From positions 682,001 to 746,000 of the forward strand of contig JAAFAB010000002.1 of NCBI GenBank assembly GCA_018222585.1: a DNA stretch of 64,000 nt. The letters are read 5' to 3'. Source of the stretch: Paracoccaceae bacterium. Its GTDB lineage: Bacteria; Pseudomonadota; Alphaproteobacteria; Rhodobacterales; Rhodobacteraceae. The notes beneath the pieces were generated by a model. It saw only the letters and a list, made by a program, of their open reading frames with translations, was not told where the DNA came from and searched no databases. Of the stretch, positions 54,396 to 62,295 are shown one piece after another (positions within the stretch are counted from its first letter, which is position 1; each line of letters starts with the position of its first letter). A program made the position numbers and the translations under genes.

Positions 54396-55405
54396 GCCGC
54401 GAGCTGCGCGGCCCGGGCCTGCAGGTCGCCGTGCCCTTCCGCCGCGAGGATCTCGCCAGAGCGGCGGGTCCAGCCGTTGATCTGGCCGCGCAGACGCTCC
54501 ACCGGGTCATCGCGCATGGCGCGCCAGGCGCTGCACAGCCGTTCCAGCGTGGCGCGGTCGCCGGCCAGTTCCTCGATGGCGCACCAGATTGCCCATTCCG
54601 CCGCGAGGCTCCAGCTGCGGTCGTCGATGCGGCAGTCGGGCATCCGGTAGTGATAGGCGGGCCGGGCCGAGACGGTCCCGCCCGCGCCCCGGGCCAGGGC
54701 CTGCCGGGTGCGCTCGGGCTGGAGCTGGGCGAAGATCGGCAGCATGTCGAGCGCATGGTTGCGCGAGGGTGACAGGCGCAGGTAGAGATCCGTCAGCGCG
54801 TCCAGGTCGGCGGGGGTGCCGAGGGTCAGCGCATCCAGCAGGCGGGCCGGGTAGGGGTCGACGAAAGGCAGGGCGCGGCGCGAGAAGTCGATGCCGTAGG
54901 CGTCGCGCAGCAGTGGCTCGGCCAGGGCGAAGGCCGTCAGGGTGGACCACAGGTGTTCGACGCTCGCCTCGCGGATCTGCACGTTCAGGTGGACGCCGAA
55001 GCCCAGGAAGAAGCCGTCGCGCGTGCCGGTCGCCCCCTCGTCGCGGAACCTCGACAGCACCTCGTCCAGCCGGGCCAGGCGGGCGGGGGCGAAGGGGTCG
55101 GTAACCAGCTCCACCGGCACCACGTTGCGGGCCAGGTCCAGCGCCGCGCGCCCGAGCGCGGTTTCGTCGCGGTCGCGGAAACTGGTGTCCATGTAGAGCT
55201 TGCAGGTGCCGAAGGGCGTGCCCTCGATCCGGTAGTCGCCGCCCTGCCGCATCGCGGCGCTGCCTGCGGCTTCTGCCAGGATATGCGCGGCGCGGGCCTC
55301 GGTGAGGCCGCCGAATTCGACCTCGACCCCAAGCAGGCGGGTCCGGCCCTCCGGCGTCTTCGGCTGGGGCAGCGTGGCGAGGGTTCTGGGCGTGGCATCG
55401 GCCAT
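54392..55405 (-). CDS. Amidoligase family protein (COOH-NH2 ligase of the glutamine synthetase-like superfamily)
   Basis: 337 aa. Recognisable blocks are RLLGVEVEFGGLTEARAAHI (the E-x-E metal-binding entry strand), DTSFRDRDETALG, NVVPVELVTDPF and FFLGFGVHLNVQI, then SFVD-like (LPFVDPYP) and SPSRNHALDMLP. This fits the predicted amidoligase family (Amidoligase_2), thought to form amide bonds with ATP on small metabolites or peptides. It overlaps by 4 bp the downstream glutamine amidotransferase-like gene. No amine or acid substrate can be named. Confidence 0.82.
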   Translation of the reverse strand: MADATPRTLATLPQPKTPEGRTRLLGVEVEFGGLTEARAAHILAEAAGSAAMRQGGDYRIEGTPFGTCKLYMDTSFRDRDETALGRAALDLARNVVPVELVTDPFAPARLARLDEVLSRFRDEGATGTRDGFFLGFGVHLNVQIREASVEHLWSTLTAFALAEPLLRDAYGIDFSRRALPFVDPYPARLLDALTLGTPADLDALTDLYLRLSPSRNHALDMLPIFAQLQPERTRQALARGAGGTVSARPAYHYRMPDCRIDDRSWSLAAEWAIWCAIEELAGDRATLERLCSAWRAMRDDPVERLRGQINGWTRRSGEILAAEGHGDLQARAAQLAA

Positions 55406-55463
55406 GCGGGTCGTCTCCCTTCGTCATGGCCGGTGCAGGGCGCGGGGCCCCGCACCGGCGGTT

Positions 55464-57182
55464 TCAGTAGTCCAGCGGTTCGGGCTGGAAGGTGGCCACC
55501 TCGAAGCCGATGGCGGCGCGGTACTCGGTCTCGCTTTCCTCGATCTCGATCTCGCTGCCGAGCTGGGTGGCGAAGGCGCGGATCAACTGGCTGCCAAGGC
55601 CGGTGCTTTCCGCGTCGTGTTCCAGGTGATTGCCAGAGCCCTTGGAGTTCACCACCTGCAGCCTGGCGCGCGAACCCTCGTGCTTCAGGCTGAGGGTCAT
55701 CCACGGCGGACCGTTGTTGCTGCCGGTGTACTTCACGCCGTTGGCCATCAGTTCGGAGGCCAGCAGTGACAGCGGCACCGCCTGGTCGGGGTAGAGGATC
55801 ACGTCGTCGACATCGAACTTCACCCGGATGCGGTGGCCGCCCGAGGCCGAGGCCTGCAGGGTCTGGTTGGCCACCTCGCGCACCAGCTCGCCCACGTTGA
55901 CCTGTCCCTGGCTTTCGACCTGGTGCAGGTTGCGGTGGATCGAGGCCATGGCCAGCACCCGGTCCTGGAGCCGGGTCAGGATGGCCTTGGTCTCGGGCGA
56001 CTTGGCGCGCCGGATGTTCATGTTCATGATCGAGCTGATCAGCTGAAGGTTGTTCTTCACCCGGTGGTGAACCTCCTTCAGCAGCACGTTGCGCTGGCGC
56101 ACGGCGTTTTCCAGCTCGGCCTGGTCATGCAGGATGGTCTCGGCCATGAGCAGGAAATCGGTCTCCATGTTCTTCAGCTCTTCCGCCGAGAACCGCGCCG
56201 AGCGGTTGTCCTCGAAGGTGCGCACCCTCTCGAAGCGGCGCATCCGCCGCGACAGGTGGCGGATGTGACGGCCCGCCATGCGGTCGATGGCGATGAAGCC
56301 GACCACCGCCGAGGCGATCCACATCAGAAGCGGGAAGAGGGTCACCGGCGCCTCGACCCGTTCCGTCATGTCCGTGACAGAAGGCCAGATGCCGAGCGCA
56401 AAGACCTCCTCCTCGACGATCGGCACAACGACGTAGAGCTGATCCTGGCCGGATCGGCTCTGACCCGAGAAGACCATGGGTGCGAGCCGGGTCATGTCGT
56501 CCAGGGACGAGCGGATCGGCAGGTAGTCCTCGTAGGTGTCGGCGTCGACGGTGCTGGTCAGCACGTCGCCGGCGGCGTTGAAGGTCATCAGATGATCGGG
56601 CGCGGCGCCGAACCCCGGTCCGTCGGTCAGTACGAGGCTGGAATGGGGGACGGAAATGGCGATGTAGCCGGCATATGTCCCGTCCATCTCGACGGGCTGG
56701 GTGACCATCAGCACCGAGGTGTTGCTGAGCGCGCCCTGGGCGACGGCCATGACCCGTGGTGTCCGTTCGCGGACCGCCTCGAGATGCGCCGCCCGGTCCG
56801 AGACATCTGATCCGACGCCGGTCGAGCTGCAGGTCACGACGCCATCGACGGGAATGAAGGCGACCAGGCTGACCTCGGGCATGGAGGTTTGAACCCGGCT
56901 CATCATCGCGGCGCATTCGGGGCCGTCGTCCCTGAGGCTGGGAACGATCTGCGCCAGCGAGGCGGAGGCCCCGAAAGCCTGTTGCAGCAGGGCGCGCTCT
57001 TGCTCCACGCCTTGCTGGGTCAGCGCCAGAAGCGAGAGGCTGGTCACCTCCTCCGCCTGGCTGGACACCTGGTTTGTCTGGTAGATCGCGATGGAGCCGA
57101 TCGGCACCAACGCGATGGACAGGATACCTGCGATCCGGAACGAGAGTGACCGGAACCAGGGCGTGTTGGCGCTGTGCGGCAT
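55464..57182 (-). CDS. Sensor histidine kinase of the HWE/HisKA_2 class, general stress response
   Basis: 572 aa membrane kinase. Helix 1 at about 14-34, a periplasmic sensor domain about 40-275 (double Cache-like), helix 2 at about 283-300, then the dimerisation domain with phospho-acceptor His373 in EVHHRVKNNLQLISS and an HATPase with LLASELMANGVKYT. The HRVKNN block places it in HisKA_2, the class that phosphorylates PhyR. It follows ecfG by 10 bp on the same strand, in the nepR-ecfG operon, and faces away from phyR. The signal it senses is unknown. Confidence 0.9.
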   Translation of the reverse strand: MPHSANTPWFRSLSFRIAGILSIALVPIGSIAIYQTNQVSSQAEEVTSLSLLALTQQGVEQERALLQQAFGASASLAQIVPSLRDDGPECAAMMSRVQTSMPEVSLVAFIPVDGVVTCSSTGVGSDVSDRAAHLEAVRERTPRVMAVAQGALSNTSVLMVTQPVEMDGTYAGYIAISVPHSSLVLTDGPGFGAAPDHLMTFNAAGDVLTSTVDADTYEDYLPIRSSLDDMTRLAPMVFSGQSRSGQDQLYVVVPIVEEEVFALGIWPSVTDMTERVEAPVTLFPLLMWIASAVVGFIAIDRMAGRHIRHLSRRMRRFERVRTFEDNRSARFSAEELKNMETDFLLMAETILHDQAELENAVRQRNVLLKEVHHRVKNNLQLISSIMNMNIRRAKSPETKAILTRLQDRVLAMASIHRNLHQVESQGQVNVGELVREVANQTLQASASGGHRIRVKFDVDDVILYPDQAVPLSLLASELMANGVKYTGSNNGPPWMTLSLKHEGSRARLQVVNSKGSGNHLEHDAESTGLGSQLIRAFATQLGSEIEIEESETEYRAAIGFEVATFQPEPLDY

Positions 57183-57192
57183 GGGCGTCCGG

Positions 57193-57825
57193 TCAGCGCG
57201 CCGTGACAGGCTTGGACGTCACAACGGCCATGGTGGCCGGGTCGGTCAGTTCCAGGGCCTCGTCCTCGTCAAGTTGCATCAGTTCGGTCAGCTTGGCCCG
57301 ACCACGGTTGGCACGGCTCTTGATCGTGCCGACGGCCACGCCGCAGGCTTCGGCCGCTTCCTCGTAGGAGGCGCCGAGGGCACCGACCAGCACCAGGGCT
57401 TCGCGTTGCTCATCGGGCAGCTGGTTGAAGGCGCGGCGGAAATCGGCAAGCGCGAGGCGCCCGTCATGGGCCGGCTTTTCCGACAGGCTCTCGGCGAAGA
57501 CGCCGTCGACGTCAGCCACTTCGCGGCGCGTCTTGCGCAGCGAGGAGTAATAGGTGTTGCGCAGGATCGTGAAAAGCCAGGCGCGCAGGTTCGTGCCGGC
57601 CTGGAACTTTTCGATGTTCGTCCAAGCCTTGACGATGGAATCCTGCACCAGATCATCGGCCTTGGCGGAGTTGCGCGTCAGGCCAAGCGCGAAAGCACGC
57701 AGCGCGGGAAGGTGCTCGACCAGCTCATCGCGGGGATCACCGACTGGCGTGTTGCGGGGAGTGGCGGCCTTCTTGGCCTGCGGGGCGTCCTTGCGACCCG
57801 GGCCGGACTTGGCGCACTGCGTCAT
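57193..57825 (-). CDS. ecfG: ECF sigma factor EcfG, general stress response
   Basis: 210 aa ECF sigma factor. Sigma2: LVEHLPALRAFALGLTRNSA ... DDLVQDSIVKAW ... LRAWLFTILRNTYYSSLRKT. Sigma4: FNQLPDEQREALVLVGALGA, SYEEAAEACGVAVGTIKSRA and NRGRAKL. The N-terminus carries about 30 basic residues and the C-terminus an acidic tail after the sigma4 helices. It directs the GGAAC-N16/17-CGTT promoters of the general stress regulon and is held inactive by NepR. ATG overlaps the nepR stop by 4 bp. Confidence 0.95.
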   Translation of the reverse strand: MTQCAKSGPGRKDAPQAKKAATPRNTPVGDPRDELVEHLPALRAFALGLTRNSAKADDLVQDSIVKAWTNIEKFQAGTNLRAWLFTILRNTYYSSLRKTRREVADVDGVFAESLSEKPAHDGRLALADFRRAFNQLPDEQREALVLVGALGASYEEAAEACGVAVGTIKSRANRGRAKLTELMQLDEDEALELTDPATMAVVTSKPVTAR

Positions 57826-58022
57826 TCCCCGCCCTCCATGTTACTGGAGGTGGAGCTTTCCTTGTCCTTCAGCTGGCTGAGCAGCTCCTTGAAGCGATCC
57901 GGGATGTCTTCCTCGAGGGTGGACTGGAAGACGCGACGAAGATTATCGTCGACCCCGCGATCTGTACTTGGCTTTGTTTGACCCAATTTGTGTTCCTCTC
58001 CGAACTTCAGAGAAATTCTCAT
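57822..58022 (-). CDS. nepR: Anti-sigma factor NepR
   Basis: 66 aa. The conserved NepR helices are VDDNLRRVFQSTLEEDIPDR and FKELLSQLKDK; these bind EcfG in the resting cell and PhyR after stress. The ATG at 58022 has no good ribosome site and would lie only about 8 nt from the expected start of transcription. A TTG at 57986 (giving 54 aa) is preceded by GGAGAGGAACACAAA and would place the leader at about 44 nt, so the true protein may start there. Overlaps ecfG by 4 bp. Confidence 0.9.
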   Translation of the reverse strand: MRISLKFGEEHKLGQTKPSTDRGVDDNLRRVFQSTLEEDIPDRFKELLSQLKDKESSTSSNMEGGE

Positions 58023-58029
58023 TGCTCGC

Positions 58030-58054
58030 GGAACTCAACGCAAGTCCCGGAGTT
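58030..58054 (+). promoter_or_regulatory. Candidate EcfG promoter for phyR
   Basis: GGAAC at 58030-58034, 16-nt spacer, AGTT at 58051-58054, one mismatch from GGAAC-N16-CGTT. It overlaps the opposite-facing nepR promoter and ends 33 bp before the phyR start. Confidence 0.55.
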
Positions 58055-58061
58055 GGGTTCC
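58037..58061 (-). promoter_or_regulatory. EcfG promoter for nepR-ecfG-kinase operon
   Basis: On the minus strand GGAAC (58061-58057), exactly 16 nt, CGTT (58040-58037), a perfect match to the EcfG consensus. It gives autoregulation of the operon by EcfG. Confidence 0.85.
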
Positions 58062-58087
58062 CGAGAAAAGCGAAAAAAGGGGATAAA

Positions 58088-58912
58088 ATGACTGTCTCTT
58101 CCAGCCCGGCCTCTTCCACCGGCGATCTTGCGTCCCTGATCGGGGCGCATCTGCCTTACCTGCGCCGGTATGCGCGGGCGTTGACCGGGGCTCAGTCCAG
58201 CGGTGACGCCTATGCCGCAGCGACGCTTGAGGCAATCCTACAGGACCGTTCCGTCTTCGAGGGCGGCATCGGCGAGAAGGCCGCCCTGTTCAAGGTCTTC
58301 CACACGATCTGGGCCAGTTCCGGCGCCCCGGTCGCCGTCGAGGCGACGGGGCTCGAGGCACGTGCGCAGCAGCACATGGCCCGGCTCAGCCCCAACACCC
58401 GCGAGGCGTTGTTGTTGCATACCATCGAGGATTTCAACGTCGGTGAGGTCTCCACCATCATGGACACCGACGAGGCCGAGATCGAGACCCTGCTCGACAC
58501 CGCCCGTCAGGAGATGGCCGATGCCGTCTCCGGTCGGGTCCTGATCATCGAGGACGAGGCGATCATCGCCATGGACCTCGAGGCGCTGGTGGCCGAGATG
58601 GGCCACCAGGTGACCGGTGTTGCCCGTACGCGTGACGAGGCGGTCAAGCTGGGCACCAGCAAGAAGCCCGACATGATCATGGCCGACATCCAGCTGGCGG
58701 ACAATTCCAGCGGGATCGACGCGGTGAACGACCTGCTGAAGGCACTCGGCGAAATTCCGGTGATCTTCATCACCGCCTTTCCCGAGCGGCTGCTGACCGG
58801 CGAGCGGCCCGAGCCGGCGTTCCTGATCTCCAAGCCTTATCGCGAAGACCAGGTGCGTTCGGCCGTCAGCCAGGCGATGTTCTTCTCGTCCACCGAGACG
58901 CTGAAGGGCTGA
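58088..58912 (+). CDS. phyR: PhyR, sigma-like response regulator (anti-anti-sigma factor)
   Basis: 274 aa. The N-terminal about 145 residues are an ECF-sigma mimic (LIGAHLPYLRRYARALTGAQ ... LSPNTREALLLHTIEDFNVG ... STIMDTDEAEIETLLDTARQ). The receiver domain follows (RVLIIEDEAIIAMDLEALVA) with phospho-acceptor Asp200 in MIMADIQLAD and the FATGUY-type FITAFPERLLTGERPEP stretch. Phosphorylated PhyR captures NepR and frees EcfG. It is divergent from nepR. ATG 58088 follows AAAAGGGGATAAA. Confidence 0.97.
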   Translation: MTVSSSPASSTGDLASLIGAHLPYLRRYARALTGAQSSGDAYAAATLEAILQDRSVFEGGIGEKAALFKVFHTIWASSGAPVAVEATGLEARAQQHMARLSPNTREALLLHTIEDFNVGEVSTIMDTDEAEIETLLDTARQEMADAVSGRVLIIEDEAIIAMDLEALVAEMGHQVTGVARTRDEAVKLGTSKKPDMIMADIQLADNSSGIDAVNDLLKALGEIPVIFITAFPERLLTGERPEPAFLISKPYREDQVRSAVSQAMFFSSTETLKG

Positions 58913-58943
58913 AGCCGCCCTTGCGGCAGCACCGATACACGTA

Positions 58944-58977
58944 AAACGCCCCGCCGGCTGTTGCCGGCGGGGCGTTT
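58944..58977 (+). terminator. Rho-independent terminator after phyR
   Basis: AAACGCCCCGCCGGC-TGTT-GCCGGCGGGGCGTTT, a perfect 15-bp stem 31 bp after the phyR stop, with A and T flanks; it may also serve the convergent DUF1328 gene. Confidence 0.9.
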
Positions 58978-59021
58978 CCCTGTCTGGGGTCGTTTCTTGC
59001 TCTGCGCGTCGGACGGGGGGG

Positions 59022-59225
59022 TCAGAACCGCAAGTTGCGATCGTGGGAGCGTTCCCGCTCGTCCTCGTCTCCGCCGACGAATTGCAGCAAGACTGCGATG
59101 AACCCGAGGCCTGCGAAGAGAAGGCACAGGATCTGAGCAATCCCTGCAGAGGCTGCCGCGATCCCCGTGTATCCGAAGAGTCCGGCGATAAGCGCGACAG
59201 CGAAGAAAGTGACGGGCCAGGTCAT
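59022..59225 (-). CDS. DUF1328 family small membrane protein
   Basis: 67 aa. Two hydrophobic stretches (TFFAVALIAGLFGYTGIAAA and GIAQILCLLFAGLGFIAVLL) and the closing G-D-E-D-E-R tail are typical of DUF1328/YtjA. These proteins are often stress-induced; next to phyR that is a natural suggestion, but no clear EcfG promoter is seen upstream. The ATG follows AACGGAGGTGTGCC. Function unknown. Confidence 0.85.
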   Translation of the reverse strand: MTWPVTFFAVALIAGLFGYTGIAAASAGIAQILCLLFAGLGFIAVLLQFVGGDEDERERSHDRNLRF

Positions 59226-59333
59226 GGCACACCTCCGTTCGTTTCACGTCGCTATGTCTTGGCCTTCCGGCCGCTCGGAAAATAAACGCCGCCGGAGCGC
59301 AGGTGGTTCCCCTTGCCCGGACGCGGCGCCGAT

Positions 59334-60347
59334 TCAGTCCCGCTCCAGTTCGTCGCCCGCTGTCACGCCGGAAATCAGCTGGTAGCTCAGCAGATCGGGA
59401 ATCGTCGCCGGATCGCGCAGCAGCGGGGTCAGGGCGCGCCGCAGCGCGCGCAGCCGCTCGGGCCCGTCGGGCAGCGGCGAGGGGGCGGCGAAGCGGAAGC
59501 TCAACCGGGCCCGGGGGCCTGCCTGCACGAGGCGCGGCAGATCCTCGGGGTGGATCGAGCCGATGCGGGGATAGCCGCCGATGGTCTGGCACTCGGCCCC
59601 CAGCACGAAGGGCGTGCCGTCGCCGGTGATCTGGATGTCCCCGACCTGGATCGGCTCCGAGGCCATGCCACCCGCGGCCCGGTGCCAGATCGGTTCCGCC
59701 TCGGTCTGCATCTGGATCGCCTGGCGATTGCTGCGCGCACCCCGGGTGAAGCTGGCGGCCTCGAAGGCCCGGATCTGATCCTCGCTGAACAGCGCGGTCT
59801 GGGGGCCGGGCAGGATGCGCACCGGGCCGCCCTCGAAGCGGTCGTCGACCCGCAGAACCGAGGGCGGCGCGGCGGCATCGCTGTCCTGGCCCGTCGGCAG
59901 CACGTCGCCGTCCTGCAGTGGCGCGCCGATCCCGGCGGCAAGATGGGTGGCCCGGCTGCCCAGGACCGGATCGCTGGCGATGCCGCCGCCTGGGGTCAGG
60001 TAGCCCGTGGTCCCCGAGGTGGCGCCGCCGATCGACAGCACCTCGCCGGGGGACAGTGCGTGAACCGCGTGCCAGGGCACCGGTCGCCCGTCGATGCTGG
60101 CGCGCATCGGGGCGCCGGTCAGGGCGATGCGCATCCGCGCGCTGACCGAGAACCGCCCGCCCATGCCGGGCATCTCGATGCCGGCAGCCGGGCGCGACAT
60201 GCCCAGCAGGGCCGCCGCTTCCCACAGGGCCAGCGGGTCCAGCGCGCCGCCGCGCGACAGGCCCTGCGCGGCAAGGCCGGGGCGGCCGAGGTCCTGCACG
60301 CTCAGCATCGGGCCGGGGGCGGCGATCTTCAGGCTTCCACCACTCAT
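59334..60347 (-). CDS. pxpC: 5-oxoprolinase subunit PxpC / biotin-dependent carboxylase family protein
   Basis: 337 aa with the PxpC/KipA cyclophilin-like pattern: LSVQDLGRPGLAAQGLSRGG, DPLALWEAAALLGM, IEMPGMGGRF, GYLTPGGGI, GARSNRQAIQM and GGYPRIGSIHPEDLPRLVQ. With PxpA and PxpB it opens 5-oxoproline to glutamate using ATP. Its ATG overlaps the pxpB stop by 4 bp. PxpA is not in the window. Confidence 0.9.
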   Translation of the reverse strand: MSGGSLKIAAPGPMLSVQDLGRPGLAAQGLSRGGALDPLALWEAAALLGMSRPAAGIEMPGMGGRFSVSARMRIALTGAPMRASIDGRPVPWHAVHALSPGEVLSIGGATSGTTGYLTPGGGIASDPVLGSRATHLAAGIGAPLQDGDVLPTGQDSDAAAPPSVLRVDDRFEGGPVRILPGPQTALFSEDQIRAFEAASFTRGARSNRQAIQMQTEAEPIWHRAAGGMASEPIQVGDIQITGDGTPFVLGAECQTIGGYPRIGSIHPEDLPRLVQAGPRARLSFRFAAPSPLPDGPERLRALRRALTPLLRDPATIPDLLSYQLISGVTAGDELERD

Positions 60348-61084
60348 CGCAGCACCTCCAGGCGGGCGCCGCCCATCGGGTCGCCCTGCAGTGCCAGGCG
60401 TTCCTGTCGGCTGATCCGGGCCAGCCGTATCTCGTCACCCTGGCGCAGGGGCATCGGCTGGTCCGCGCCGGGCTGGAAGGGGGAAAAGGCGGTGCGCCCG
60501 ATCTGCAGCCAGCCCGTCGGCGAGGCATTGGCGAAGAGCACCAGCTGCCGGATGGCGGCCACCAGCGCCCCGGGGGGCACGTCGCGCAACTCTTTCCGGC
60601 GGGGCAGGTCCCAGGTGTCCGGCAGCAGGCCGATATAGGGCTGACCGGGGGCGAAGCCGATGGCCAGCACCCGCGGCGCGGCCTCCAGGATCTGCGTCAC
60701 GGCGTCCTCTTCGCTCAGGCCCGCCTCGGCGGCTGCCTCGGCCAGGCCGGGGGCGTCCTCCCCCTCGAAGCTGACGGGCAGCGTCCAGCGCCGCGCCGCC
60801 GCCTCGGCGGGCAGGGCCAGCCAGTCCCGACTGTCCAGCAGATCGCTGAGCCCCGCCTCCAGCGCGGCGCGGCGCGCGGCGGCCCCGTCGCCCAGCGGAT
60901 CGAATCGCACGAGGGTCGAGGCCAGGGCCGGAACCACCTCCTCGGCGCCCTCCAGGGTCAGCGCCTCGGCGGCGAAGGCCTGGGCGGCACGATTGGCTTC
61001 CAGGCTGAAGTCACTGGCGAAGCGGGCCAGGAATCCATCCATTCCCAGTGGGTAGAGGGCAGGGGCTGCCTCTTTCTTGGTCAT
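60344..61084 (-). CDS. pxpB: 5-oxoprolinase subunit PxpB
   Basis: 246 aa. N-terminal half about 10-80 is the variable cap, then PVSFEGEDAPGLAEAAAEAG, AIGFAPGQPYIGLLP and RKELRDVPPGALVAAIRQLV ... NASPTGWLQIGRT, the KipI/PxpB signature. It acts with PxpC and PxpA on 5-oxoproline. ATG 61084 (MTKKEAAPALYP) is used; GGAGG lies 11 bp upstream. The longer start at 61177 has no family similarity. Divergent from a TRAP operon. Confidence 0.88.
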   Translation of the reverse strand: MTKKEAAPALYPLGMDGFLARFASDFSLEANRAAQAFAAEALTLEGAEEVVPALASTLVRFDPLGDGAAARRAALEAGLSDLLDSRDWLALPAEAAARRWTLPVSFEGEDAPGLAEAAAEAGLSEEDAVTQILEAAPRVLAIGFAPGQPYIGLLPDTWDLPRRKELRDVPPGALVAAIRQLVLFANASPTGWLQIGRTAFSPFQPGADQPMPLRQGDEIRLARISRQERLALQGDPMGGARLEVLR

Positions 61085-61159
61085 CTGGTCCGGGCCTCCG
61101 TGGGGCTGGCGTGGGGCTGGGCGGGTCTTCTGCGGGTTGCCCTTGACATAAGTTTCAAA

Positions 61160-61180
61160 ACGTCGACAAATTGTCAACGT
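61160..61180. promoter_or_regulatory. 21-bp palindrome between pxpBC and the TRAP operon
   Basis: ACGTCGACAA-A-TTGTCAACGT, two 10-bp arms with 9 matching positions around a central A. The length and TTGTC half-sites suit an FCD-type GntR or similar dimeric regulator controlling both divergent operons. No regulator gene is in view nearby. Confidence 0.6.
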
Positions 61181-61255
61181 AATGTCATCGAGAAGAGCCC
61201 GGACTCGACATCAAAGCGAAATCCGGGCCGAGAATGTCCACAGGAGGACCCCAAA

Positions 61256-62233
61256 GTGAACCGTTTTGCCCAATCCCTGACCGCTGCGGCCGTTTCCGCC
61301 CTGGCGCTGGCCACCCCCGCCCTGGCCGAGACCTGGAACATGCCGGTGCCCTACGGCGACGCCACCTTCCACACCGTCAACATCCGTGAGTTCGCCGCCG
61401 ATGTGGCCGAAGCCACCGATGGCGCGCTGGAAATCGAGGTGCATTCCGCAGGCTCGCTCTTCCCGCATGGCGAGATCAAGAACGCCGTCCGTTCGCGCCA
61501 GGTGCCGATCGGCGAGTTCTTCCTGTCGACCCTGTCCAACGAGGACGCGGCCTTCGGCCTGGACAGCGAGCCCTTCCTGGCGACCTCCTACGAGGATGCC
61601 GAAAAGCTCTGGTCGGCGCAGAAGCCGGTGATCACCGAGCTGTTCGCCGAGCAGGACCTGATGCCGCTCTTCTCGGTGCCCTGGCCGGCCCAGGGTCTTT
61701 ATACCGAAAACGAAGTGAACACCGTCGATGACCTCGCCGGTCTGCGCTTCCGCGCCTACAACGCCTCGCTGGAAAAATTCGCCCAACTGGCCAAGGCCGC
61801 CCCGGTGCAGGTCGAAGCGCCTGACATCCCGCAGGCCTTCTCGACCGGCCAGGTGGACGCGATGATGACCTCGCCCTCGACCGGCGCCAACTCGAAGGCC
61901 TGGGACTTCGTGTCCACCTATACCGCCGTCGATGCCTGGCTGCCGAAGAACATCGTCGTGGTGAACAAGCGCATGTTCGACCGCCTGCCCGAAGACGTGC
62001 AGGCCGCCGTGCTGGAAGCTGCCGCCGCCGCCGAGACCCGCGGCTGGGAGATGTCCGTCGCCGAGGCCGACGCCAAGAAGGCCGAGATGGCCGAGAACGG
62101 CATGGCCATCGTCACCCCGACCGATGAGCTGATGACCGGCCTGAAAGACATCGGCGCCACCATGATGGAAGATTGGAAGGCCTCTGCCTCCGAGGCGGGT
62201 CAGAAGATCCTGGCGGACTACGAAGCCGAGTGA
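61256..62233 (+). CDS. TRAP transporter solute-binding protein (DctP type)
   Basis: 325 aa periplasmic protein with signal peptide (residues 1-23, VNRFAQSLTAAAVSALALAT ...). Features: ETWNMPVPYGDATFHTVNIR at the mature start, AGSLFPHGEIKNAVRSRQVP, the conserved LAGLRFRAYN Arg region and DVAEATDGALEIEVHSAG. The start is GTG 61256 after CAGGAGGACCCCAAA. It stands divergent from pxpBC, which suggests its ligand is 5-oxoproline or a related acid; that is inferred from position. Confidence 0.9.
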   Translation: MNRFAQSLTAAAVSALALATPALAETWNMPVPYGDATFHTVNIREFAADVAEATDGALEIEVHSAGSLFPHGEIKNAVRSRQVPIGEFFLSTLSNEDAAFGLDSEPFLATSYEDAEKLWSAQKPVITELFAEQDLMPLFSVPWPAQGLYTENEVNTVDDLAGLRFRAYNASLEKFAQLAKAAPVQVEAPDIPQAFSTGQVDAMMTSPSTGANSKAWDFVSTYTAVDAWLPKNIVVVNKRMFDRLPEDVQAAVLEAAAAAETRGWEMSVAEADAKKAEMAENGMAIVTPTDELMTGLKDIGATMMEDWKASASEAGQKILADYEAE

Positions 62234-62241
62234 CCCCTCGC

Positions 62242-62265
62242 GGGCCCTGCCATCCGGCGGGGCCC
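62242..62265 (+). terminator. Intercistronic hairpin between dctP and dctQ
   Basis: GGGCCCTGCC-ATCC-GGCGGGGCCC, a 10-bp stem with one T-G pair, followed by TTTCCTTTC, 9 bp after the dctP stop. Same placement as the hairpin at 33479-33510 in the other TRAP operon. Confidence 0.7.
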
Positions 62266-62295
62266 TTTCCTTTCAGATCAGACCATGAGGGCGCG

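Noticed and set aside
59313-60638. 441-codon plus-strand frame over pxpC/pxpB
   Set aside because: Shadow of the pxp genes, which have clear family motifs and a 4-bp overlap.
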